Part shown: positions 53,065 to 62,334 of the stretch, in pieces
Layout: each line of letters begins with the position of its first letter
Position numbering within the stretch: the first letter of the stretch is position 1
NCBI GenBank assembly: GCA_036702975.1
Contig: DATNPX010000030.1
Coordinates: 62,001-126,000 of the forward strand
From: DATNPX01 sp036702975
Lineage (GTDB): Bacteria > Cyanobacteriota > Vampirovibrionia > Obscuribacterales > Obscuribacteraceae
Reading direction: 5' to 3'
Length of the DNA: 64,000 nt
Program-made: the position numbers and the translations under genes
The notes under the pieces: generated by a model
The model's database searches: none
What the model saw: the letters and a program-made list of their open reading frames with translations, nothing else
Told to the model about the DNA's origin: nothing

Positions 53065-53339
53065 CTTTGTACCGCTATGTGCACTCGGTTTTTCGGCTCG
53101 ACTTTGGCATGGTCATCAGTCGTAATTTCTACCCCGAAAATCGCAATTGTAAAGCGGTCAAACCTCGAAGTTGACAAGGATTGCGGTTCTTCCCATGGTT
53201 TCTATTAATTTGCCTTGACAACAACTCTTGAGCTATCCACAATGTAACTGGAACCGCCGGTTGCGGGCGCGGAATCGGTTTTCTAAACATCCCTCATTAT
53301 GTAGACGACCAAATGCACAGGCAGCTTGGTGGTCATGCC

Positions 53340-54578
53340 ATGGCGTGGCAGACTGCCCAACAAAATTCAACTTTCGAGCGACCTACTCTCAATGCAGAGC
53401 GTGGCGAGTATATCCTTCCTGAAACGATTGCCCTTAACTCTGAGTCAGGTGAGACCGCCTCCGAGGACGTTGAAGTAAAATCAAGCTCTTATCTTGGTTC
53501 GGTTTCGTTAGTCAACGAGCGTCCATCGAAGATTTTGCGTTCGGCTCATTTAGCCATTGCAGACCAAAGTCCGTTCAATCTGCGGAACACCGATCCGAGA
53601 CTGCCGCTCAAAGAGCTATCCGCTCAAATTGAATCGGCACCGCATGTAGTGGCGGAGGTTTTTAGCAGTTCAGTGCCAGTTCCATTGCCGCCAAGATCAA
53701 ATTTCGATGCGTCTGCAATTGAGCTTCCCTTGCCGATGCCTCTGGCCGGCGCTCAGAAAATGCCTGAAGCTGCGTCTGTAGATCTCGCGGTTCAAGACTA
53801 TAGACCTGTGACCGAAAGTTATCGGGGACCCAACGACACTGTTCTTTTTGCAAAAAATACAACGCCGGCAAAAGAACCTGAAAATCTGGTTCAGACACCG
53901 ACCGTGTCAACAGCTTCTTTGAATTTTGACGCGCAGCCAAAAACTGGTATTAAATCGGCTGCCGATGCCGATACCAATCATTTGAATGCCGCTTGGGGGG
54001 TGCCTGAGAGACCAGCGGGTCAAAGAGGTGCTTTGAGTAGTTTGCTGCCGGGAGTGGGTGGTGCCTCAAAGAAATCTGCAGTTGGTTTTGAAGGCGCTTT
54101 GACTGCTGCACGCACCGTGCCTGGTGACAACAACAACTTGAAAGCAATCAAGGCTGCTGATGCTCTTGGAACAGGACGCATGGGCACTAATGCTGCAGCC
54201 CGTCGTGACGCCAATCGCATGCAAACCTGTAGCAATTTGCCGCTCTTTGATACCAATTCCATGAGGGTCAAGATGCAGGCTGCGAATGTCACTTTCTCTA
54301 AGAGTATTTCACCTGACGGAGAACGTACACAAATTCAGACAGCTCCTGACTTTAGCTCGATTACTGAAGTCTGGACTCCATCGGCAAACGGTGGTTACGC
54401 CTACAAGGGCGTCTATCGTGATGAGCTGAATCGAGTTCGTTATGAAGAGTCGATTTGCGAGCAGGGCTTGAAAACGATCGTTCAAACAGGTTACTGTGAC
54501 CAGGAAGATAAGAAGAGTCCTTTTGTCGCCTACAAAATGGTAATCAAGCCTGATGGCAGCAGAGAGTTGCTCGCGTAG
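53340..54578 (+). CDS. Hypothetical protein, coupled to the macrodomain gene
   Basis: Not recognised. About 412 residues, Pro/Ala/Ser-rich and probably disordered up to about 290, with no signal peptide. The last 110 residues look like a small beta-rich domain (FSKSISPDGERTQIQTAPD, GGYAYKGVYRDELNRVRYEE, KMVIKPDGSRELLA). I prefer the ATG at 53340 with GGTGG upstream; 53313 is an alternative. The 3' end overlaps the macrodomain gene by 26 bases, so the two are probably translated together. Confidence 0.6.
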   Translation: MAWQTAQQNSTFERPTLNAERGEYILPETIALNSESGETASEDVEVKSSSYLGSVSLVNERPSKILRSAHLAIADQSPFNLRNTDPRLPLKELSAQIESAPHVVAEVFSSSVPVPLPPRSNFDASAIELPLPMPLAGAQKMPEAASVDLAVQDYRPVTESYRGPNDTVLFAKNTTPAKEPENLVQTPTVSTASLNFDAQPKTGIKSAADADTNHLNAAWGVPERPAGQRGALSSLLPGVGGASKKSAVGFEGALTAARTVPGDNNNLKAIKAADALGTGRMGTNAAARRDANRMQTCSNLPLFDTNSMRVKMQAANVTFSKSISPDGERTQIQTAPDFSSITEVWTPSANGGYAYKGVYRDELNRVRYEESICEQGLKTIVQTGYCDQEDKKSPFVAYKMVIKPDGSRELLA

Positions 54579-55119
54579 TTTTGGCAGCACGAAAGTCACT
54601 CTCGTTCGCGGTGACATCACGAGGCAAGCTGCCGATGCCATTGTTAATGCTGCTAATGCGCAACTGAGAGGCGGCGGTGGCGTAGATGGTGCAATTCATC
54701 GTGCAGGCGGCCCAAGCATCATGGAGGAATGTCGCCAGATTCGTGCGCTTCAAGGCGGTTGTGACCCTGGCAAAGCTGTCATCACCGGAGCCGGCAACTT
54801 GCAGGCTAAGTATGTAATTCATACAGTTGGCCCTATCTATCGCGGTGGGAAGACAAACGAGGCGGTGATACTGGCGTCTGCGTACAGGAGCAGTCTTGAG
54901 ACGGCGGTGCAATATGAAGTAGGGGTGGTAGCCTTTCCGTCTATTAGTACGGGAGCTTATGGGTACCCGCTAGAAGAAGCGGCGAGCATTGCACTCACTA
55001 CCGTGAAAGAGTTTTGCCAATCAGGTTGCAGCTTGCAAGAAGTGCGTTTCGTTTTGTTGGATGCATTTTCAATGGATGCGTTTCAGCGCCAGTTGGAGGA
55101 TCTAGGCGGTCAGGCATGA
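54553..55119 (+). CDS. MacroD-type macrodomain ADP-ribosyl hydrolase
   Basis: A 188-residue macrodomain. VTLVRGDITRQAADAIVNAANAQ is followed by a GGGGVDGAIHRAGG loop, the MacroD/YmdB signature with the catalytic Asp and flexible glycines. GKAVITGAGNLQAKYVIHTVGP and FPSISTGAYGYPLEEA are the second half of the pocket. Members remove ADP-ribose from proteins or deacetylate O-acetyl-ADP-ribose. The start lies inside the end of the preceding gene; the first 12 residues are non-conserved. Confidence 0.92.
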   Translation: MAAESCSRSFGSTKVTLVRGDITRQAADAIVNAANAQLRGGGGVDGAIHRAGGPSIMEECRQIRALQGGCDPGKAVITGAGNLQAKYVIHTVGPIYRGGKTNEAVILASAYRSSLETAVQYEVGVVAFPSISTGAYGYPLEEAASIALTTVKEFCQSGCSLQEVRFVLLDAFSMDAFQRQLEDLGGQA

Positions 55120-55170
55120 GGGCATATTCCTGACCTCAGCAGCCAAAAAGAGGTCAGGAACATGCCCTCA
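55117..55170 (+). terminator. Very long hairpin starting in the macrodomain stop codon
   Basis: TGAGGGCAT plus TTCCTGACCTC pairs with GAGGTCAGGAA plus ATGCCCTCA: 20 pairs with one A/C mismatch and a 12-base loop. It begins at the TGA of the macrodomain gene. No T-run follows, so it may end transcription with Rho, protect the mRNA 3' end, or serve both convergent genes. Confidence 0.7.
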
Positions 55171-55239
55171 TCCCCGACCTTCTACGTCGCGATCGCTTGG
55201 TTGGCTGGCGCTGTTTTGGTTTGAACGGGACCTTAGGGT

Positions 55240-58200
55240 TTAGTTTTCGTCGTCGTCGCCGCCGTCACGGCGGTCTCTTCTTTCTTGACGTTGTCTGTCA
55301 CGGTCGCGACCTTGGGCACGTTTGTCTGCACGGTTGCCTCGCCCCTGGTCATCGCCGCCATTGGCAAAGGCTTCACCCAAGGCTTGGAAGCTTGTGAACG
55401 TTTGAGGCTTGCCGCTTCTATCGCCGCGCCCGCTATTATTGCCGCCGTCTCCCTGGCCGCCGCCGCTTTGTCTGGCGCGGCCGTATTTCGCGTTGAATTT
55501 AGCTACTTGTGGGTTTATCTCAACTCCTGTGGTTGCGGCGGTTTCATCCGTTTCTACTTGACCGTTGTCTCCAGGCGCAACTGCTTCTGTTCTTTGGTCA
55601 GCTGTTCTTTGTTCATCTGTTCTTTGTTCATCTGTTCGTTGGTCGCCGGTATGCTCCAACTCTGGTGCGACTTCTGGCGTATCAACTACCTGAACTCCTT
55701 GAAGATCAGTTTCTGGTGCTGCCTCTGGCTCGCCCTCTGGTGCCTCTGGCGGAGGCGGTGGTGTAGCCGGTTTCGGTGCTGGTTTCTCTAATGTGAATTG
55801 GTCGGCCAATTTGGACTGCGGGAACATTTTCGGATCGCCTTTTTTCTTGATAATGGCGTCAACGTACCCTTTAGCGCCCTTATCGCCGGTCAGTTCCGAT
55901 AGTGCCTGCAGTGCAATTTTTCTGTTGTCTGCGCGTTGCTGACTCTCTTCGCTTCTCCACGCCCGGCGAGCTTTGCTGATCGAGTCCAAAAGAACCTTGA
56001 CGGTATAGATGTCGTGCGCGTTCGGTAATGTCGCTTCCAGTAACTTTCTGTACTCTGGAAAATCGTTGATGTTGTCCGACATTTGGCGCATAACATCGCT
56101 AAGCGAACGAGGATCGTCGGCGCCGAGTTCGAGCAGTTTAGCTGCAACATCAGGCTGGAATTTAGCCGCTTCAGATAGTGCCGCTAAGCGGTTGGCTTCG
56201 TTGTCTTCGCCGATTGTTCTCCGGTCTACTCTCTTGCCTTCTTTGACTTCGAGGCGTGGATTGCTTTGCAAGTAGTCGCGCATTTCCGGCGGAACATCGT
56301 CCTGGAAAGCCATCGTTGAGCCGGTTTTGGACGAGAAGCGGTCGCGAACGTCGTTGAGCAGCCATGGTGGCATATCCGAAGGGCGCAGACCCTGCATTAA
56401 CGCAGGGTAGTCTAGCCGGAATGCACCAGGCTCTGATGCTTGTAGATAAGCTTGCAATGCCTTTTCGACTCTTGGATCGTCTAGACGACCAGAATCGATT
56501 ATGTCGCCAAGGTCTCTCAGACCCGGTATCTTCATATAGTTTGGTCTAATTGGTGCGTCAATGGAATCTTGTCCCAGGAACTTAATCCACTCATGGAACT
56601 GTGCGTCGTCCATTGCGTCCAATTTGTCGTTAAGTGCGCGAGCAGCATCTAACCGCTGCCGGTCAGTTGCTCCTGACTGCAACATTGAGACCAGATCTTC
56701 GACTGGGGTTGCCGGTGTGATTGCGTTGTCTTTGGTTAGATTCTGCGGTGGGTGTTCACTCGCCTCAACAGTCTCGACGCCCTTGGTGCGAGTTCCGAGA
56801 TCTAGTGATTGAGCCAGTTGCGACGGTGGCAGATCTCTCTGCTTCTGAGATCTGGCTTTTATGAATTCGTCTATCTGCGCACCGACATCGCTGTCTTGCT
56901 TAGCACCGCCGGTCAAATCTCTTAGTATTGCTAGCGCTGTATCTCTATTGGCCTGCTGGACCTCTGGTGCTCTAAATGCTCTGCGAGCTTCAGTCATCGA
57001 ATCAAGCAATACCTTGATGGTATAAATGTCGTCGGCGTTCGGAATCGTCTCCGACAAAATATTGCGCATCGATGGGATGTCGTTGTTCGGGTCTTTTATT
57101 GCCCGCAGGACATCGCGCAAGGCAGTTGGATCTTGTGCTCCGAGTTCGAGTAGTCGTGCAGAAACTTCCGGTTTGAATTCGCCGAGTTGTGGGAGCAACT
57201 CTAATCTGGCTGCAAACGTGTCAGCTGGCGGTGGTGCAACCGGATTGTTGTAGAGGTCTCTCAGTTCGGTTGGTTTGCTGTTAGCTAGGTAGTCACGCAT
57301 TTCTTGTGGCACATCGGGGGCAAACGTCATCTGCCCATCAGCATCAATGTGAGAGAAGCGCGCTCTTATGTCGTTTAGAAGCCATGGTGCTAATTTGGCT
57401 GGCTCGACATTGTTCAGATATTTTGGATATGTTGAACTAAATTGACCTTCACCAGGCATTGAGAGCAAGGTGTGGATCCCCGAGCGAACTTGCGGATCGT
57501 CCAACGCGTTCGATTCTAGGAGTGGACGCAATGCACGCAGGCTACTGTTGTGCATATAGTTCGGGCGAGCATTTGGTTCGTTTGGCGTCTCCTTCAGGAA
57601 GCTGATCCATTGATGGAATTGTTGATCACTCATCGAGCCGATGTGGTCGGCGAGTGCTGCAGCTGCGGTGAGCTTGTTCCGGTCACCCACGGCCGACTGC
57701 ATCTGATTGAAAAGCTCATCAGTCGTCGGTGGTTTTACTTCTGCAGTATTTTGTGCCGGTTGTTCTTCTGCTTCCGGTCGTGGAATGACATTGCCGTCGC
57801 GCCCGATCTGAGTCAGATGACCGTTTTCATTGATCTCGCGGGCCACCGGTCCATCCGGATACGCGATTACTGAATTGCCGTTAGGGAAATCTAACAACCA
57901 GGCATCTTTGTTGATATAGCTGTAAACACTGCCATCTGGGAACCAAGCAGTTCGAGACTCTTGATTGTCTTCACCACGCTGCCTAACCCAGCGCGTACCA
58001 TCAGCATATTCGTCTACCTGGAGAATGCCTTCCGGGTTGTTCTCATAAATGGCGGTGTAATGTTTGCCGCCTCTCACGTCGCTGACGAGATCCGGCTCAA
58101 CATTTATCTTAGTCAGACCATCCGCACGTCCTTTGAAGACTGCGCGTTGGATGCGTGGATTGCCCGGATCGACGAACAAGTTAGTTGCTTGCTTCAGCTC

Positions 58201-60885
58201 GACAGATAGTGGGTCAGTTCCGTTCCACATGACCCGCGCAGCTGGAGGTTCTCCGCCCAGGCGAGTTTTCAACTGTTGCAAGTAACCGTTGCCTGGCTCC
58301 ATAACGCCTGTTTCGAGATTGAGCGGTGCAGGCTTGGCTGGCTTGACCACATATTCATTGCGATGAGAATAAGCGTCGTAGGCTTCTTGTTTGGCCTCTG
58401 TGACGCTCTTAAATGCATCTAGCCTGTTACCACCGTAGTAGTAATCGAGCGCGCTCGCTTCGAAACTGTTAGCGGTTTGCTGTCCATAACTTTGTGCCAG
58501 TTTAACCAGACGCGGATCAGCGCCGTTTAGCGCATTGAATACGCTCTCTCTATAGGCTGCGACATCCTTCACGGATGGAGCTTCTCCCGGCGTTGCTCCT
58601 GTCGGATGATCGGAGATGATGTTATGCAGATTATCCCAAGCGCGCTCCAAGTCTCGTGGGATATCCAGGTAAATAGGAGCGTTAGGAAGTGTGTCACCTT
58701 TTGGATCAACGAGAAGGTCATTGATGAGTGCAGAAAAACGAACATCGTTTGTTTTTCGCGCGTAGTCAATCAGCGACGCTTTCATATCGGGATTGAGGTC
58801 AGCTGTCTGCTCACGCAAATGAGTGTAAAGGTCGCTGGCCTGAGCGTCGATTTTGGCTGGACGTCCGGTGCGAGTGGTTACTTCAGGCGATGCATCCGTA
58901 TGTGCCTCGCTCACCATTTTTGCGGTCAAGACAATATCTTTGAAGTGCTCAACTTGCGTAGCTCTTACTTCAGCGACTTCTCCCACCTGACCTGGGTATG
59001 GTGCGTGTTCGCCTTCAAGCTGATGAACTCGAATGGCGTCATAGCGTTTGTCAAAAGCCTGTTCGAAGCGATCTTCCAGTTCTGTACCGCCCAATTTTCT
59101 TGCGGCACTGCGAAGCTGGTCTTGTACTCTTAGAACGTCGTCACCGCTAACGGCAAAGTCGTTGAGCTCTTTGAGCGCTGCTCGTAAATTTCTGCCATTT
59201 GCGGCTTCTGCGACACCACGCAGAATGTCATAACCTTTGCCAAATGCCGCTCGAGCTGCCGGTGGCACCTTCTCTTCCGCCATCGCATTTTGGCGCACCA
59301 CTTCGTCTGCGCGATTCAAAAGTCCATCGATATGATTGCTTTCGACACGACTTGTGAGATCTGCTCGTAACTTTGTGATAGTCCATGGTGCCTTTACTGC
59401 AGCTTCAACGAAAGCATCTTCGTGAGCCTTTGTGGAGCCCTCTTTCGAGGCGTCCATCAATTTAGTAAAGACGTCAGTGAAAGTAGCTTTCGCTTCTTCG
59501 CTGCGGAACTTTGTTCTGTATTTCTTGGCGCCGGTGTCGGGTGGTTCTGCGCCAGGTTCGCTACCATCAGTAGTGCCAGCAGTCGGTTTTGTCTCTTTGG
59601 CACCATCGGTTCTGTTGCGACGCGCGCTTGCGTCTTTGGCTCCAGGCGCGGCATCCACTTTAGACGCATCGACGCCTCTTGTAGCCGCATGGTCGCTTGC
59701 CGGTATGCCATCATATCCGTTGAATGCCAGTCCAAGCTCAGGTGTTGGTCCACCTGCAGTGATGGCCGCCACCCTCGCTTTAAGGTCGAGGATTCGTGAT
59801 TTCGCTCTCTCTGCTATTGAAGCCAGTGCAGTCGATGTCGATTTTGTTTCGCTGCCCACCGCATCGGTGCGAGTTTCGGCCGGTGCCTTAGCCCGTGCTT
59901 CAGTTGTATGGGGTACCCCTTCTGGACCCGGTCCGAATCCGCCGAGACCGAAGCCGACGACAGATGTTGCAACGAGGTTTTCTACCGGATCGAACTCTGT
60001 GCCATGTGCTTTGGCGTTGATGTAACCAGCTCCCAAGCCAGCTGGGATTGCGCCAACCGTAGCAATAGAGCCATTCTTGATAAACTTGAGGGCTGAGCCT
60101 GTGATTCCTTGTAAATTGCTCTTTTGCGCCGCTTCTGCAAGACCAGTAAGTGACTTGGTTGCCGAAACAGCTTCACCACTGGTGAGAGCTCGTTCTGCCG
60201 CCATATAGCCTTTTCCGACTAGTGCGGTTGTTCCGGTCATCACTGCCATTTGTCCGGCGCCGATGGTTCCTTGGAGAGTGCGTTCCTTTATGGAACCAAG
60301 CAGTGAACCATCCTTGGTGACATCGGTTGGGCCAAGAGCACTGACCATGAATCCAGAAGCTGCCGAAGTCTTTATGCTCATGCCGAGCATGCGAGTTTCA
60401 GAGAGAACGCCAGCCTCTGCCTTGAATCCAGGCACTTTCGACATTCCCTTAGCAGCCAATAAGTACCACGGCAGTTTGCCGACGTTTTCGCCGACTGTTT
60501 TTACATACCATTCAGCCGAATATTTGGGCGGCTCTGCAGATGCGGTGGCATTAGGCGAAAGGTTTTCGGGATTGAAGAATGCTTTGTGAACGCCTGGAGT
60601 ATGCGTCGTAACTGTGTTTGCTACCTGTTCGGTGAATTGAATACCGCCAGCAACAGGCTCCCACAGTCCTTTTCCTAGGGAGGACACTGCCACACCTGTC
60701 AAATGCGATAGACTGTTGTCTGCTTTGGCTTCAACAACCGGTTTGGTCTGTGACGGCGACTCTTGAGTCGCGGTCATGGGCATCGCCCCGTACACCGAGC
60801 TCAATTGAGCGGCTTCGAGATTCCGCTTTATTGCTTCCGGGCTATCCGGTTTGTCGACGCTTTTTTTAAGAACGTTTTCGCCCAT
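55240..60885 (-). CDS. Giant unknown protein with internal duplication
   Basis: A 1881-residue protein, family not recognised. Residues 60-330 contain Gly/Ala-rich, weakly hydrophobic helices (IPAGLGAGYINAKAHG, GLGGFGPGPEGV) that could insert in membranes, but no signal peptide. A charged spacer and helical parts follow (about 330-900). Around 945-1040 there are beta-hairpin units of the type FPDGSVYSY, FPNGNSVIAYPDG, NENGHLTQIGRDGN, reminiscent of YD/RHS repeats. Residues 1055-1363 and 1395-1699 are two copies of one module (QFHQWISFL/QFHEWIKFL, PWLLNDIRARF/PWLLNDVRDRF, DIYTIKVLLDS/DIYTVKVLLDS). The tail has QRT repeats and an Arg/Gly/Asp-rich end. Confidence 0.8.
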   Translation of the reverse strand: MGENVLKKSVDKPDSPEAIKRNLEAAQLSSVYGAMPMTATQESPSQTKPVVEAKADNSLSHLTGVAVSSLGKGLWEPVAGGIQFTEQVANTVTTHTPGVHKAFFNPENLSPNATASAEPPKYSAEWYVKTVGENVGKLPWYLLAAKGMSKVPGFKAEAGVLSETRMLGMSIKTSAASGFMVSALGPTDVTKDGSLLGSIKERTLQGTIGAGQMAVMTGTTALVGKGYMAAERALTSGEAVSATKSLTGLAEAAQKSNLQGITGSALKFIKNGSIATVGAIPAGLGAGYINAKAHGTEFDPVENLVATSVVGFGLGGFGPGPEGVPHTTEARAKAPAETRTDAVGSETKSTSTALASIAERAKSRILDLKARVAAITAGGPTPELGLAFNGYDGIPASDHAATRGVDASKVDAAPGAKDASARRNRTDGAKETKPTAGTTDGSEPGAEPPDTGAKKYRTKFRSEEAKATFTDVFTKLMDASKEGSTKAHEDAFVEAAVKAPWTITKLRADLTSRVESNHIDGLLNRADEVVRQNAMAEEKVPPAARAAFGKGYDILRGVAEAANGRNLRAALKELNDFAVSGDDVLRVQDQLRSAARKLGGTELEDRFEQAFDKRYDAIRVHQLEGEHAPYPGQVGEVAEVRATQVEHFKDIVLTAKMVSEAHTDASPEVTTRTGRPAKIDAQASDLYTHLREQTADLNPDMKASLIDYARKTNDVRFSALINDLLVDPKGDTLPNAPIYLDIPRDLERAWDNLHNIISDHPTGATPGEAPSVKDVAAYRESVFNALNGADPRLVKLAQSYGQQTANSFEASALDYYYGGNRLDAFKSVTEAKQEAYDAYSHRNEYVVKPAKPAPLNLETGVMEPGNGYLQQLKTRLGGEPPAARVMWNGTDPLSVELKQATNLFVDPGNPRIQRAVFKGRADGLTKINVEPDLVSDVRGGKHYTAIYENNPEGILQVDEYADGTRWVRQRGEDNQESRTAWFPDGSVYSYINKDAWLLDFPNGNSVIAYPDGPVAREINENGHLTQIGRDGNVIPRPEAEEQPAQNTAEVKPPTTDELFNQMQSAVGDRNKLTAAAALADHIGSMSDQQFHQWISFLKETPNEPNARPNYMHNSSLRALRPLLESNALDDPQVRSGIHTLLSMPGEGQFSSTYPKYLNNVEPAKLAPWLLNDIRARFSHIDADGQMTFAPDVPQEMRDYLANSKPTELRDLYNNPVAPPPADTFAARLELLPQLGEFKPEVSARLLELGAQDPTALRDVLRAIKDPNNDIPSMRNILSETIPNADDIYTIKVLLDSMTEARRAFRAPEVQQANRDTALAILRDLTGGAKQDSDVGAQIDEFIKARSQKQRDLPPSQLAQSLDLGTRTKGVETVEASEHPPQNLTKDNAITPATPVEDLVSMLQSGATDRQRLDAARALNDKLDAMDDAQFHEWIKFLGQDSIDAPIRPNYMKIPGLRDLGDIIDSGRLDDPRVEKALQAYLQASEPGAFRLDYPALMQGLRPSDMPPWLLNDVRDRFSSKTGSTMAFQDDVPPEMRDYLQSNPRLEVKEGKRVDRRTIGEDNEANRLAALSEAAKFQPDVAAKLLELGADDPRSLSDVMRQMSDNINDFPEYRKLLEATLPNAHDIYTVKVLLDSISKARRAWRSEESQQRADNRKIALQALSELTGDKGAKGYVDAIIKKKGDPKMFPQSKLADQFTLEKPAPKPATPPPPPEAPEGEPEAAPETDLQGVQVVDTPEVAPELEHTGDQRTDEQRTDEQRTADQRTEAVAPGDNGQVETDETAATTGVEINPQVAKFNAKYGRARQSGGGQGDGGNNSGRGDRSGKPQTFTSFQALGEAFANGGDDQGRGNRADKRAQGRDRDRQRQERRDRRDGGDDDEN
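55586..55645 (-). repeat. Four 15-bp tandem repeats coding for (D/E)QRT units
   Basis: Units related to TCTGTTCTTTGTTCA occur four times in a row and encode DEQRT/ADQRT-type pentapeptides in the tail of the giant protein. Length polymorphism would stay in frame. Confidence 0.85.
55789..56703 (-). repeat. Protein module copy B in the giant gene
   Basis: About 305 residues, starting VEDLVSMLQSG and ending KLADQFTL. Aligns end to end with copy A at a constant register, with conserved landmarks such as RPNYM, PWLLNDV, LLELGADDP and DIYTVKVLLDS. Confidence 0.85.
56797..57723 (-). repeat. Protein module copy A in the giant gene
   Basis: About 309 residues, starting TDELFNQMQSA and ending QLAQSLDL. 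Similarity to copy B is clear in protein but weak in DNA, so the duplication is old. Confidence 0.85.
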
Positions 60886-60944
60886 TACTGCCAGCCGAGA
60901 CTACGCTTCTCCGCCAGAGTACTTTTATTATTGGTTGGCAGCAA

Positions 60945-60962
60945 TGGGGAACTTCCCATGGG
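60945..60962 (-). promoter_or_regulatory. Conserved upstream element, copy 2 (before the giant gene)
   Basis: On the minus strand this reads CCCATGGGAAGTTCCCCA, identical to copy 1 except for one extra T. It lies about 60 bases before the giant gene start, close to an AT-rich AATAATAAAAGT segment that could hold the -10 box. Confidence 0.5.
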
Positions 60963-61059
60963 GCTTGCCCTGCTTCGGTTTAAGGCCCAATCTTGCTGGA
61001 CTCTTAAAGCACTAAACTTTCGGCGGTTGCCTTAGCGGTTGGTGACAGAACTAAAATGG

Positions 61060-61092
61060 AGGCGCCCCCAAGCATTAAGCGAGAGGGCGCCT
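61060..61092 (-). terminator. Hairpin after the low-complexity gene
   Basis: AGGCGCCC pairs with GGGCGCCT (8 bp, 17-base loop). On the minus strand it follows the stop of the 207-residue gene by 24 bases and is followed by CCATTTTAG, a short T-tract. Confidence 0.6.
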
Positions 61093-61115
61093 TCGGTGAC
61101 TTTCTAATAGTTAGG

Positions 61116-61739
61116 CTATGTCGCCATATCAGGACGAGCCGGCAGATTTCCTAGAGTGTTCTGAATGTTCGCCGCGTTCTGGACTTCAGGCTGAGCTGTT
61201 TGAGGTAGGCTCGCTCTTGCGTCGATTACGTCGGTGTTAGGTTTGGGAGGCGTCGCGTTGCTAATATCCAGGTTCGAGCCTTGTATACCTGGTGAGGTAT
61301 TATCGGTGCTCGATGCTGGAGTTGTCTGATCTGTGCCTTTGGTTGTAGTCACGTCGTGAGTGACATCAATCTTACGGGTTTGGTCAGTGCCGACCGTCGA
61401 TACCACAGGTTTAAAGCCAACGGCCTCTTGTGTCGTTTGGGACGTATTTGAAACTTCTTCTTTATGAGTGTTTACAGGCGGAGCCACATCCGTTGCACTG
61501 GTCGGCTTCGCGTTGTTGGGTGCGTCGCCTAGAACTTGATGACCTGGCGGAAACCCAGCCGCTACAACCGCAGCGTCACCAACATTGTTTCTGGCCACGG
61601 CGGCATGATAAGCATCTTGCCCACTTCGGTTGTGAACTACGTAATTGGCAGCTAACTCGCTCCCAGCCAGGTGATGTGCCTCCGGCGCTTTCGTATCGCT
61701 GCCGGCACGGGTATGGACATCAGGTGTATGTGCAACCAA
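61116..61739 (-). CDS. Hypothetical low-complexity protein
   Basis: Not recognised. 207 residues, rich in Thr, Asp, Pro, Asn and Ala, likely disordered, no signal peptide or membrane helix. The N-terminal third (EAHHLAGSELAANYVVHNRS, YHAAVARNNVGDAAVVAAG) is more ordered. GGGAG seven bases before the ATG supports translation. It precedes the giant gene on the same strand with a 230-base gap and a hairpin in between. Confidence 0.6.
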   Translation of the reverse strand: MVAHTPDVHTRAGSDTKAPEAHHLAGSELAANYVVHNRSGQDAYHAAVARNNVGDAAVVAAGFPPGHQVLGDAPNNAKPTSATDVAPPVNTHKEEVSNTSQTTQEAVGFKPVVSTVGTDQTRKIDVTHDVTTTKGTDQTTPASSTDNTSPGIQGSNLDISNATPPKPNTDVIDARASLPQTAQPEVQNAANIQNTLGNLPARPDMAT

Positions 61740-61975
61740 AGTTCTTCTCCCTGTTCAGTTGAACTCACGTATAGATATACCCCCAAAACGCGAAAAACGG
61801 ACACATTAAATGTCTGGTTTTCAAGCGTTTGGCTCGAATTAATCTTCTCAAAGCCATCCGTATGTTTTCTGGCTTCAAGAGTAATTGGAATTTGGCAAAG
61901 CAATACCTGAGCACCACGGGCAGGGTATTCAGAGCTGTGAAAGTGCGACCGACATCATCCTTAATATGATCAGTC

Positions 61976-62009
61976 CGCTCGGAATTCATATACCCAAATC
62001 GCTCGGAAT
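61976..62009. repeat. CGCTCGGAAT direct repeat
   Basis: Two exact 10-base copies, 61976-61985 and 62000-62009, start 24 bases apart, similar to iteron or operator spacing. Confidence 0.5.
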
Positions 62010-62036
62010 CTATCGGTAACCTTTCCTCAACGTTTT

Positions 62037-62067
62037 AACGATTAACGATTCAGATAAACGATTCAGA
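62037..62067. repeat. AACGATT short direct repeats
   Basis: AACGATT occurs at 62037, 62044 and 62057; the last two extend to AACGATTCAGA. Confidence 0.5.
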
Positions 62068-62123
62068 GACCAGGTACTGGCCTGCTTTTAGTCGGGTACG
62101 AATTTGATTGGCGCAACGGGACA

Positions 62124-62174
62124 TTGTTAAACCGTCAGACTTTAACAAATGAAACCCTCACCAGTTGACGGTTT
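62124..62174 (+). promoter_or_regulatory. Two mutually exclusive stem-loops
   Basis: Hairpin 1: TTGTTAAA (62124-62131) with TTTAACAA (62141-62148). Hairpin 2: AAACCGTCA (62129-62137) with TGACGGTTT (62166-62174). They share bases 62129-62131, so only one can form fully, like an attenuator or regulatory RNA. No coding gene is near enough to assign a target. Confidence 0.4.
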
Positions 62175-62334
62175 CCAATATTAACTTCTGACAGCATGCG
62201 CAGGAGGCAAACTGCAATAGATGATTCCGAGTCTTGAGTAATTCCTGTATCTGATAGCTATTCGGTCGACCTATGTTGGCTGTGACTCGACTATGCGAAC
62301 ACAGTTGATACCGCACTGACGGTATATTCACCAG

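Noticed and set aside
52992..53208. Two short overlapping plus-strand frames of 60-64 codons
   Set aside because: No ribosome site of note, low-complexity aromatic composition and no signature; the sequence is better explained as an upstream region with palindromes.
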